Source of the DNA: SZUA-36 sp963704855 | Lineage (GTDB): Bacteria; Pseudomonadota; Gammaproteobacteria; Xanthomonadales; SZUA-36 | Length of the DNA stretch: 64,000 nucleotides | NCBI GenBank assembly: GCA_963704855.1 | Contig: CAVPHY010000028.1 | Span: 248,001-312,000 of the forward strand | Reading direction: 5' to 3' | Part shown: positions 25,931 through 33,180 of the stretch, piece after piece | Layout: every line of letters starts with the position of its first letter | Numbering within the stretch: the first letter of the stretch is position 1 | Notes under the pieces: model-generated | Databases searched by the model: none | Told to the model about the DNA's origin: nothing | The model's input: only the letters and a program-made list of their open reading frames with translations | Program-made: the position numbers and the translations under genes

Positions 25931-27913
25931 CTAAATACCCAGGAATCCCAGCAAAACCAGTGTCAACAGGCTCAGGCCGATGACGATCAGGGTAGCACCC
26001 AGCACGCTGGATCCACGCGCCATGGGCCCGGTCGGCGCATCCACCAGGTACTTTTCAAGTTCTCCGCTGGCCACCAGCCGATCGTATTCGCGCCGGTGTT
26101 CGTGCCGGTAATGTTCCAGCGGCACCCGGCCGGTGAACATGGTTGTGTCCAGCGGGAATTTGTCCGGCCGGAAATGGTTGTTGAAGAAGTGCACCGTGAA
26201 CAGGAAGACCACCGCGAGTATCGCCTCCTCACCATGAACAATGGTGGCGACATTGAACACCCACCCTGGCAGGTAGGAAGCGGTTACATCCGGGAACCAC
26301 ATCATCATACCACTGACACCAATGATCGTCATGCCCCAGAACGGGGCCCAGTAATCAAACTTTTCCCAGTAACTGAAGTGTTCAAGCATCGGGCGGGGAC
26401 CCAGCCCGAAGAACCAGCGGAACATCGCAATCGCATCGTCGAGATCATCCCAGTTGGGGACCAGTGAGTTGGGTCCAAACCATTCGAAGGTTCTCCAGTT
26501 CCTGCCAATATGGTAGGCAAAGTAGATGAGGTGTACGAAAAACACACCCATGAATCCGACTGCGCCGACTCGATGAAGGATGCCCGCCGAAACCGGACCA
26601 CCCAGCAGGTTCATGACGTAAGGTGCCCACGCGCTACCGGCGAACAGGACGGTCAATCCCGTCAGGGCCAGCAGCATGATGGAAAGCGCTCCGACCAGGT
26701 GAGCCAGACGCCACCACTTTGTGAAACGTCTGAAATGGGTCTTGCCCCCTGTCATGTCCAGGTCTTCAGTGCGGATATGTGGCCGGTTCTTGCCGGTCTT
26801 GCGGTCCTGGTACTCACGGTAGAACCACAGGGCCGAGTGTAACCAGAAGAATGAAAAAGTACCCAGCAGCAGGCCGACCATGCCTTTTGATGCCAGCCAC
26901 ATCTCCGGGTATTCAGCAAAATTATTTGTCTTGCCGTGCGGCTGAAACGTGACGTAACCCTCGGTCGCGTTTTCGTGACAGGCCTGGCAGGTTTTCAGGC
27001 GGTTGCCATTGTGCACCCTTGAGCTTTCTTCGGTCACCCGCTTGATGCTGTGGGAGCCGTGGCAGTCGGAACACTTGGCCGTCTCCCCGTAGCCCAGGCG
27101 TGTAATTTTGCCGTGGTAGGTATCCATGTAACTCTCAAGCTGTTCCTGGTGACAGTTGCCGCATTCCGCGGTGATGGCCAATCGTCCGGATACATCATTT
27201 GAAACATCGATATTATGGGCCGAGTGGCAGTCACTGCACACAGCTGCCCTGGTGTTGCCGAGGCCGATCTCCTTGCCGTGCACCGATGTCATGTAGGTAT
27301 TAAGCTCTTGGCTGTGACAGCTACCGCATACGTAGGGGATTTTCAGTTTGTTTTCAGGGCTGTTGATGCTGTCAATCGGGCTGATGTAGTGGGCGTCATG
27401 ACAGTCGTAACAGGTGGCATTGGTGCGCGACTGGTCATCGGTACTGGGGCGTGCGTGGATGGACCCCATGTAACTCTCGATCTGGGTGGCCACTTCTTCC
27501 AGGCGGGTATCACTGTCGTATCCTTCGGTTGTCCTGAGTCTTTCCAATACTTCCTGGTGGCACCTGACACAACCGACCTTGCGGTCAACGCCCTTGTTGT
27601 GTGGGACTTTTGTGATGTCCTTGTGACAGTCAACGCAATCCCAGTCACCGTGTACGCTTCTCTGGAAATTTTCAGTGTTTACATGCAGTGCGCGCTCTTC
27701 ACCACTGGCGGTCTTTCTGGAAAAGTTCTCCTTACCATGGCATTTGAGGCATCTGTCATTGGCCAGTTTGGGGTTTTCCGGTTCGGCAAAGGCAGAATCG
27801 CTCAGGGAGGCCTGTATGACAACGACCAGGAAGATGAGGGGCAGTACTTTCAGATGAGATAACAGACCGGCATTAAAACTAAAGGAGGGGAGGGTTCCGT
27901 TCAAATACGCCAT
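25931..27913 (-). CDS. Nonaheme cytochrome c fused to a membrane cytochrome b domain
   Basis: The 660-residue protein has a signal/anchor near residues 23-43. Residues ~54-315 carry nine CXXCH sites (CLKCH, CVDCH, CVRCH, CYDCH, CGSCH, CSDCH, CGNCH, CSDCH, CQACH). The last ~310 residues contain about five TM helices resembling the b subunit of formate dehydrogenase or thiosulfate reductase, with His residues in LAHLVGALSI, ILHRVGAVGF, HLIYFAYHIG and TVHFFNNHF as heme b ligand candidates. One polypeptide could oxidise quinol in the membrane and pass electrons to periplasmic hemes. A non-fused version of this plan is encoded at 29509-31646. Confidence 0.9.
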   Translation of the reverse strand: MAYLNGTLPSFSFNAGLLSHLKVLPLIFLVVVIQASLSDSAFAEPENPKLANDRCLKCHGKENFSRKTASGEERALHVNTENFQRSVHGDWDCVDCHKDITKVPHNKGVDRKVGCVRCHQEVLERLRTTEGYDSDTRLEEVATQIESYMGSIHARPSTDDQSRTNATCYDCHDAHYISPIDSINSPENKLKIPYVCGSCHSQELNTYMTSVHGKEIGLGNTRAAVCSDCHSAHNIDVSNDVSGRLAITAECGNCHQEQLESYMDTYHGKITRLGYGETAKCSDCHGSHSIKRVTEESSRVHNGNRLKTCQACHENATEGYVTFQPHGKTNNFAEYPEMWLASKGMVGLLLGTFSFFWLHSALWFYREYQDRKTGKNRPHIRTEDLDMTGGKTHFRRFTKWWRLAHLVGALSIMLLALTGLTVLFAGSAWAPYVMNLLGGPVSAGILHRVGAVGFMGVFFVHLIYFAYHIGRNWRTFEWFGPNSLVPNWDDLDDAIAMFRWFFGLGPRPMLEHFSYWEKFDYWAPFWGMTIIGVSGMMMWFPDVTASYLPGWVFNVATIVHGEEAILAVVFLFTVHFFNNHFRPDKFPLDTTMFTGRVPLEHYRHEHRREYDRLVASGELEKYLVDAPTGPMARGSSVLGATLIVIGLSLLTLVLLGFLGI

Positions 27914-28100
27914 TGGACATTTATCCTTATTATTAGTCTGGACACAGGTTCTTTTTCAAACTCCGGAAAACGCTGTAATCTCATTATTCAAGATACGTGC
28001 AATATCAGTAACAAACCGCCATGCAGGGCAATATGAGGATAACAATAATGACCCAGATCATCATCGCTGTATATAGTTTTGACGCGGTGGTTTTATTGTT

Positions 28101-28117
28101 GTATAAAAAAAATATAC
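28101..28117. repeat. Palindrome GTATA-A7-TATAC, copy 1 (candidate enhancer site)
   Basis: The 5-bp inverted arms surround seven A. The exact same 17 bases recur 81 bp downstream. The spacing of about eight helical turns would put both on the same DNA face. Centred about 226 bp before the predicted sigma-54 start site, it suits an NtrC-type activator. Confidence 0.6.
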
Positions 28118-28181
28118 ATGACTGATAATGGTTTATCTATCTGAAATATATGGATTAAATGCTTGGGTCCCGGTTGTTTCA

Positions 28182-28198
28182 GTATAAAAAAAATATAC
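28182..28198. repeat. Palindrome GTATA-A7-TATAC, copy 2 (candidate enhancer site)
   Basis: This copy is identical to copy 1 in all 17 bases and is centred about 145 bp upstream of the predicted sigma-54 transcription start. Confidence 0.6.
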
Positions 28199-28307
28199 TT
28201 TCAGGCCTCAAAAAAACCCACTCCAATCTTCTGTGTCAACCGGTAAAACCTGCTATGTGGTTGAAATATTTATGTTTGATGAACTGTACCCGGACATGCG
28301 AGTTAGC

Positions 28308-28323
28308 TGGCACACTATTTGCA
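28308..28323 (+). promoter_or_regulatory. Sigma-54 (RpoN) -24/-12 promoter
   Basis: TGGCAC-ACTAT-TTGCA matches the sigma-54 consensus TGGCAC-N5-TTGCA exactly, including the invariant GG and GC. Transcription should begin near 28335, 25 bases before the response-regulator start at 28361. The window encodes a matching type of activator (31756-33180). Confidence 0.85.
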
Positions 28324-28360
28324 TCTATACCGAGTGAAACAAACTGAACGAGGTAAGCAA

Positions 28361-28771
28361 ATGAATCACAAAGCCAACATACTCATCGTAGATGATGAAG
28401 AGGTGGTTCGCCTCAGCCACTTAAGGAGCCTGAAGGGCACAGATTGTAATGCCCGGGCAGCAGAGGACGGCAAACAAGCGATTGAAGTTATGGAGCAGCA
28501 ACCCTTTGATGTCGTGCTGCTTGATCTCCGTATGCCGGGTCTGGATGGCATGGAAGTGCTGAAAACGATAAAACAACGGTGGCCGGATAGCGAAGTCATT
28601 GTTATCACCGGTTATCCGAGCATTGAATCTGCCAAGGAGGCGGTCAGGTTGGGTGCCTTCAACTACCTGACAAAGCCGCTGGGCCCGGAAGAAGTTATCA
28701 AGGCCGCCAATGACGCCGTTATACAGAAACGCTGGGCATTGCGCTGCAACAACGAATTTACTATCAATTGA
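28361..28771 (+). CDS. Single-domain response regulator
   Basis: The ATG at 28361 follows ACGAGGTAAGCAA. The 136-residue product is a receiver domain only: DDEE near residues 11-14, phospho-acceptor Asp in VVLLDLRMPGLDG (~residue 55), Thr in VIVITGYPS and Lys in YLTKPLGPEE. No output domain follows. It is preceded by a sigma-54 promoter and followed by a second receiver gene 23 bases on. CheY-like proteins of this kind act by protein contact or as phosphate sinks, so the partner is unknown. The heme-binding kinase at 33177 is the nearest candidate. Confidence 0.9.
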   Translation: MNHKANILIVDDEEVVRLSHLRSLKGTDCNARAAEDGKQAIEVMEQQPFDVVLLDLRMPGLDGMEVLKTIKQRWPDSEVIVITGYPSIESAKEAVRLGAFNYLTKPLGPEEVIKAANDAVIQKRWALRCNNEFTIN

Positions 28772-28794
28772 AACAGGTTATACAGGAGCAAATC

Positions 28795-29409
28795 ATGAAC
28801 GCTAAATTACAAGTATTGGTCATTGACGATGATGTGGTAGTGGGCCGTAGTTTCGATCGGGTCCTCTCCGATAAAGGCTATGACGTCAGAACTGCGCTGA
28901 GTGGCGAAGAAGCTTTGGAGACGCTGGATAAATCAAATTTTGACGTTGTTTTCACCGACATCAAAATGCCCGGTATGGACGGCCTTGAAGTTACCGAACG
29001 CATCAAGGCCAAGTGCCCGTGGACTCCCGTGGTGGTAATCACCGGTTATGGCACCCAGGCCAATGAAGTCAGGGCCTCCGTTTTGGGTGCAAGTGGATTT
29101 GTCCGCAAGCCACTGACACCTGAAATGATTGAGAGCATCACCCTCAAAGCCGTCAACGACGCAGGACAACCCGGAAAAGCTGCCGAAGCGCAAAACAAGG
29201 TAGCCGAAGCGGTCGTTACGGGCGAAGCGGCAGCCGTAAAAGCGGCAGAGGCTCCCAAATCAATTAACAGTATGGCCAAGAACGTCGGTCTGTTTTTTGC
29301 CTCACCTTTTATAGCGCTTGGATACGTTATTGCGTTACCCTTCGTCGGGTTCTATATGTTTATGAAGCTGGGTCGTGAGGCCTTTATCAAAAAACATTCG
29401 TCCGAATAA
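28795..29409 (+). CDS. Response regulator with C-terminal membrane hairpin
   Basis: The start at 28795 has the Shine-Dalgarno CAGGAG. Residues ~6-120 form a receiver domain (DDDVVVG, VFTDIKMPGMDG, VVVITGYGT, FVRKPLTPE). Residues ~125-165 form an Ala/Glu/Lys linker, then a hydrophobic segment (VGLFFASPFIALGYVIALPFVGFYMF) with a Pro-containing turn and a basic tail. A receiver tethered to the membrane without a DNA-binding or enzymatic output is unusual. It could present the phospho-signal to a membrane cytochrome complex (inference). It is co-directional with the preceding receiver and followed by a terminator. Confidence 0.88.
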   Translation: MNAKLQVLVIDDDVVVGRSFDRVLSDKGYDVRTALSGEEALETLDKSNFDVVFTDIKMPGMDGLEVTERIKAKCPWTPVVVITGYGTQANEVRASVLGASGFVRKPLTPEMIESITLKAVNDAGQPGKAAEAQNKVAEAVVTGEAAAVKAAEAPKSINSMAKNVGLFFASPFIALGYVIALPFVGFYMFMKLGREAFIKKHSSE

Positions 29410-29443
29410 ATATATGTCTAATTGACATAGGTTAGTTGTTCAG

Positions 29444-29476
29444 AAAAACCGGGGCTTATAATGAGCCCCGGTTTTT
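29444..29476 (+). terminator. Rho-independent terminator after the response regulators
   Basis: The 13-bp stem aaaaaccggggct / agccccggttttt has a 7-base loop and a T5 tract. It separates the response-regulator unit from the nonaheme gene 33 bases later. Confidence 0.88.
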
Positions 29477-29508
29477 CGTTAAAGACGGCCCACAAGAGGA
29501 GATTCAAC

Positions 29509-30975
29509 ATGATGGTCCGGAATATATCGGGGTGTGTGCGTGCTGCATTGCCTGTGCTTACAGCATGTATGCTGTGCTGCTTGGTTTTCAGCAGCGCTTC
29601 CTTCGCGCAAACAGCAGAACAGACCCCTGCAGCGGAGCCAGTTGCAGCAGAGGCTGTTGAAACTGAGGAAGGCGCCGAACTGGAAGCTGAGGAAAGCGTC
29701 AATCTGGAAGCTGAAGAGAGTGCCGCGGACAAAGCCGCTGCGAAGCTTGCAGAAAAGCTCAAACAAAATAACAAGTGCCTGAGATGCCACAATAAGGAAA
29801 AGACCAAGCAGCTGGAAGACGGTAGTGAAATGTCCCTGCAGATACACGGCGAGGCATATATTTCATCGGCACACGGCGAAGTTTCCTGCACCAGTTGCCA
29901 CAGTGCCATCGGCAATAGAAAGCATCCTTCAAAATCTACCAATATCCCCATCAGCACCGAGCGGGATTACTCGGTTGAAATGAACGAGAGCTGCCGCAAA
30001 TGTCACCGGCAGAAATATACCCAGTACAAGGGCAGCGTACATTCGGCGATGGTTGCACAAGGTAACCCCAATGCGCCGGTATGCACCAGTTGCCATAACG
30101 CCCATGCACCTCAATCCATGGTCGACTACCAGGCGGAAACCGGCGCTCCGTGCAAGAATTGCCATGAGAGTATTTTTAACGCCTACGTCACGAGTGTGCA
30201 CGGACAGGCCCGGATCAATGGAAACACCATCCGTGACAGCCACATCCAGGCACCGATCTGTTCCGACTGTCATCATTCCCACGAGGTGACGGCACTGGCC
30301 ATTGGTGATGTCCTGCGAACCACCTGTATTGCCTGTCACGAGAATGTAACGCTGCTGCATAGCCAGTGGTTGCCCAATGCAGGTACGCACCTGGATATCG
30401 TATCCTGTGCGGTCTGCCACGCGCCCTTTGCCCAACGCAAATTTGACATCCATCTGTATGACAACGTTGCGAAGGTTCCGCTTGCCCTGCAAGAGGGCGA
30501 TGGATCCATACAGGAGCAACTCCGGGAAATTGCAGATGAGGGTGGTACCGGAGATCCCCTGGAAATATGGAAGTCGAGGGGCGGACTCGGTCCGGACGGC
30601 GAGGTGCTCGATATTTCTCTTCGCAGCCGTATGGAGGTCTCTTCCGGAATTGCGGCACACCAGATTGCCAGCAAGAGTTTTGCGGTCAGAACATGTGAAA
30701 GTTGCCACGAACCGGGCTGGAGGAAAAAGCAGAATGTTACGCTATCCATCACCACGCCTGACGGTAGAAGACAGAGTATTGAAGCTGACAGGGATGTATT
30801 GAGTTCCGTTGAAGGGATCAACTCCATCAGCGATTTCTATGCGCTTGGCGGTGCCCCGAGCAAGTTCCTGGATATCCTGGTGCTGCTATCCCTCGCAGCC
30901 GGTATCGCAGTTCCGGTCGGGCATTTCACACTGGGTAAAATGATCAAAGAATACATGGCAAGAGGAGAGAAATGA
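29509..30975 (+). CDS. Nonaheme c-type cytochrome with C-terminal membrane anchor
   Basis: I chose the ATG at 29509, after AAGAGGAGATT. A signal peptide is followed by an acidic Ala/Glu repeat (EEGAELEAEESVNLEAEES, residues ~40-62) before the heme part. Nine sites are present: CLRCH, CTSCH, CRKCH, CTSCH, CKNCH, CSDCH, CIACH, CAVCH and CESCH. A TM helix (ILVLLSLAAGIAVPVGHF) near residues 450-470 anchors it. It overlaps the cytochrome b gene by 4 bases and therefore forms a two-subunit quinol-linked complex, the split counterpart of the protein at 25931. The acidic linker is of unknown purpose. Confidence 0.9.
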   Translation: MMVRNISGCVRAALPVLTACMLCCLVFSSASFAQTAEQTPAAEPVAAEAVETEEGAELEAEESVNLEAEESAADKAAAKLAEKLKQNNKCLRCHNKEKTKQLEDGSEMSLQIHGEAYISSAHGEVSCTSCHSAIGNRKHPSKSTNIPISTERDYSVEMNESCRKCHRQKYTQYKGSVHSAMVAQGNPNAPVCTSCHNAHAPQSMVDYQAETGAPCKNCHESIFNAYVTSVHGQARINGNTIRDSHIQAPICSDCHHSHEVTALAIGDVLRTTCIACHENVTLLHSQWLPNAGTHLDIVSCAVCHAPFAQRKFDIHLYDNVAKVPLALQEGDGSIQEQLREIADEGGTGDPLEIWKSRGGLGPDGEVLDISLRSRMEVSSGIAAHQIASKSFAVRTCESCHEPGWRKKQNVTLSITTPDGRRQSIEADRDVLSSVEGINSISDFYALGGAPSKFLDILVLLSLAAGIAVPVGHFTLGKMIKEYMARGEK

Positions 30976-31646
30976 TGTCAACCATTCCTTCAGAACAAAA
31001 ACAGCCCGACGCCTGGATAAAATCCAAAGACAGCGAGTTGTATATTAATCCTCTGCCGGTTCGTATCTGGCACTGGCTGAACGCATTGGGCTTCATTGCC
31101 CTGATCCTGACGGGCACCCAGATCAGGTATCCGGATCTGTTTAACCTGATGACCTTCGAAACGGGTATCAAGCTGCACAACTGGATAGCGTTCGCGGTTA
31201 TAGGCAACTATTTTGTCTGGTTGGGGTTTTACCTTTTCACTGACAAGATCACGGTCTATCACCCCGAGCTCAATATGCGGAAGTTTTTTGACAAGGCTTT
31301 CAAACAGATGATGTATTACGGCTATGGAATCTTCAGGGGCGCGAAGAGCCCTCACAAGGTCCTCCCCCATGACAAGTTCAACCCGATGCAAAGTATTACC
31401 TATCAGATCGTGATGCTGCTGGTCGTACCCATCCAGTTCGCCACGGGCCTGATGATGTGGGATATCAAACGTTTCGAAGCGCCGATCGCGATGCTGGGCG
31501 GCTTGCACACCGTCGTTACGATCCACACGCTGATTTATATCTTCTTTATCTCATTCACGTTGATCCACGCATATATGGGTGCGTTGGGCCACACGCCGGT
31601 AACGCACTTCAGAGAAATGTTCACCGGCTTCGAGGAAGAGCACTAA
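30972..31646 (+). CDS. Membrane cytochrome b subunit (thiosulfate reductase/formate dehydrogenase gamma-like)
   Basis: The start ATGATG overlaps the nonaheme stop. The 224-residue protein has about four TM helices with His pairs in PVRIWHWLNALGF, KLHNWIAFAVIG, LHTVVTIHTLIY and FTLIHAYMGALGHTP, the usual pattern for two b hemes. It is inferred to oxidise quinol and feed the adjacent membrane-anchored nonaheme cytochrome, or to run in reverse. Its last ~100 residues closely resemble the cytochrome b end of the fusion at 49173 (NPMQSITY versus NPLQQITY, ALGHTPVTHF versus TTGHTPTAGI), so the two share a recent ancestor. Confidence 0.88.
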   Translation: MMSTIPSEQKQPDAWIKSKDSELYINPLPVRIWHWLNALGFIALILTGTQIRYPDLFNLMTFETGIKLHNWIAFAVIGNYFVWLGFYLFTDKITVYHPELNMRKFFDKAFKQMMYYGYGIFRGAKSPHKVLPHDKFNPMQSITYQIVMLLVVPIQFATGLMMWDIKRFEAPIAMLGGLHTVVTIHTLIYIFFISFTLIHAYMGALGHTPVTHFREMFTGFEEEH

Positions 31647-31689
31647 GAGTAAAAAGCAATGGTCGCCGCCGGCTAGTCGGCGGGTGAGC

Positions 31690-31724
31690 ACAAGGCCCCG
31701 TACTCCTCTTCGGGGCCTTTTTTA
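31690..31724 (+). terminator. Rho-independent terminator after the cytochrome b gene
   Basis: The stem aaggccccg / cggggcctt has a 10-base loop and is followed by TTTTTTATT. Confidence 0.85.
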
Positions 31725-31755
31725 TTCATGCACCAGCGGTTGGCTGGGAGCGAAA

Positions 31756-33180
31756 TCAGGATTCTTCGGAGCCCTCTTCACCCAGGTTGGCGCCACGGAT
31801 GTGGATATCGTACTTCTTCATAAGTGCCTGGAAATTCGTGCGCTGCATACCGGTCTCCTCGGCGCTCGCGGTGACGTTCCAGTCATTTCTTTTCAGAGCG
31901 CCCAGAATAAAGAGTTTTTCAACGTTCTCGACCGATTTCTGCCGGGCGATTTTTTTAACGCTTTTCAGTTCCTCGCTGGTGCGTGGTACATCCATATCAC
32001 CCATGGGCTGCATATCCAGAATGTTCACCAGGTGACCCTGCCGGATGATTTCATCACTGCTCATGATGACGGCGCGGTGTATTACGTTTTCAAGTTCCCG
32101 GACGTTGCCCGGCCAGTCGTGATTCATCAATACATTCATTGCACCGGTGGAAAACTCCTTAACCTCACGATCCATGTCCTTGTTGAACGCTTTCAGGAAG
32201 TGGAATGCAAGTGCGGGTATGTCATCGTGGCGCGCGCGCAATGGCGGTATTTCAATCGGGAATATATTGATTCGGTAATACAGGTCATCGCGGAAGGTGC
32301 CTTCGGCAACCATGCCTTCGAGGTCCTTGTTGGTCGCAGTGATCAGGCGGATGTTGACCGATTTTGACTGTGTGTCGCCCACTGCTTTGAACTCCCTTGC
32401 CTCGATAAAACGCAGTAATTTAGCCTGCGTGGACATGGAAATATTACCGATCTCATCCAGGAACAATGAACCGCCGTCAGCCACCTCCAACAGGCCCTTC
32501 TTATTGACCACCGCGCCGGTAAATGAGCCCTTCACATGACCGAACAACTCGCTTTCAAGCAGGCCCTCGCTGAGTGAAGCACAATCGACCGTCACGAAGG
32601 GCTGGTTCTTGCGCAGGCTGTTGAAATGTATTGCACGCGCGATCAGTTCCTTGCCGGTGCCGCTTTCACCCCTGAGCATCACGGTGCTATTGGTGGGGGC
32701 ACAACGTGCGACCAGGCGGTAGACGGCCTGCATTGGCGGGCTCATTCCGATGATGTTTTCAAAGCTGTAACGCGCGCTGACCTCATTTTTCAGGTTGACA
32801 TTTTCCTGCAGTAATTGGCGGCGCTCGAAAGCCCTTCTCACCACCAGTTCGAACTCCTCCGGGTCGAACGGTTTAGGCAGGTAATCGAAAGCGCCCAATT
32901 TCATGGCCTTAACGGCGGTGTCGATTTCATTCAGGCCGGTTATCATGATGACATCGATATCGGGGTGTGATTCCTTGACCCTTTGCAGAACTTCCATACC
33001 GTTCATTTTTGGCATCATGATGTCGAGGATGACCATGTCATATTCCTGTTCACCGATCTTCACGAGCGCTTCGAGACCATTATTGGCGACATCGACGTCG
33101 AATTCATCGCCGGAGAGAATGCGCAGGCAACTCCTTACGACAATCTCCTCGTCATCGACGATCAGTATCCGTTTCTTCAC
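31756..33180 (-). CDS. NtrC-family sigma-54-dependent response regulator
   Basis: The 474-residue protein has a receiver (DDEE, phospho-acceptor in MVILDIMMPKMNG near residue 55, Lys in YLPKPFDPEE). An AAA+ domain follows with Walker A GESGTGKE, the sigma-54 loop GSFTGA and Walker B GSLFLDEIG. A C-terminal Fis-type helix-turn-helix (NVTASAEETGMQRTNFQALM) completes it. The loop is GSFTGA instead of the common GAFTGA. The gene overlaps the kinase gene by 4 bases, so the two form a cognate pair. Its targets probably include the sigma-54 promoter at 28308, whose paired GTATA-A7-TATAC sites suit a dimeric Fis-HTH (inference). Confidence 0.92.
   Translation of the reverse strand: MKKRILIVDDEEIVVRSCLRILSGDEFDVDVANNGLEALVKIGEQEYDMVILDIMMPKMNGMEVLQRVKESHPDIDVIMITGLNEIDTAVKAMKLGAFDYLPKPFDPEEFELVVRRAFERRQLLQENVNLKNEVSARYSFENIIGMSPPMQAVYRLVARCAPTNSTVMLRGESGTGKELIARAIHFNSLRKNQPFVTVDCASLSEGLLESELFGHVKGSFTGAVVNKKGLLEVADGGSLFLDEIGNISMSTQAKLLRFIEAREFKAVGDTQSKSVNIRLITATNKDLEGMVAEGTFRDDLYYRINIFPIEIPPLRARHDDIPALAFHFLKAFNKDMDREVKEFSTGAMNVLMNHDWPGNVRELENVIHRAVIMSSDEIIRQGHLVNILDMQPMGDMDVPRTSEELKSVKKIARQKSVENVEKLFILGALKRNDWNVTASAEETGMQRTNFQALMKKYDIHIRGANLGEEGSEES

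Larger units (their letters stand above)
27914..28360. other. 447-bp divergent regulatory region with sigma-54 promoter and two upstream palindromes
   Basis: There is no credible gene. The region separates the nonaheme-cytochrome b gene (leftward) from two response regulators (rightward). It is A/T-rich, with two identical GTATA-A7-TATAC palindromes and a canonical sigma-54 promoter before the first response regulator. TGCAATATCAGTAAC near 27995, read leftward, has an acceptable -12 element but no GG at -24. Confidence 0.65.

Noticed and set aside
27990..28015. Leftward sigma-54 promoter for the nonaheme-cytochrome b gene
   Set aside because: The -12 element is fine but the -24 element lacks GG.
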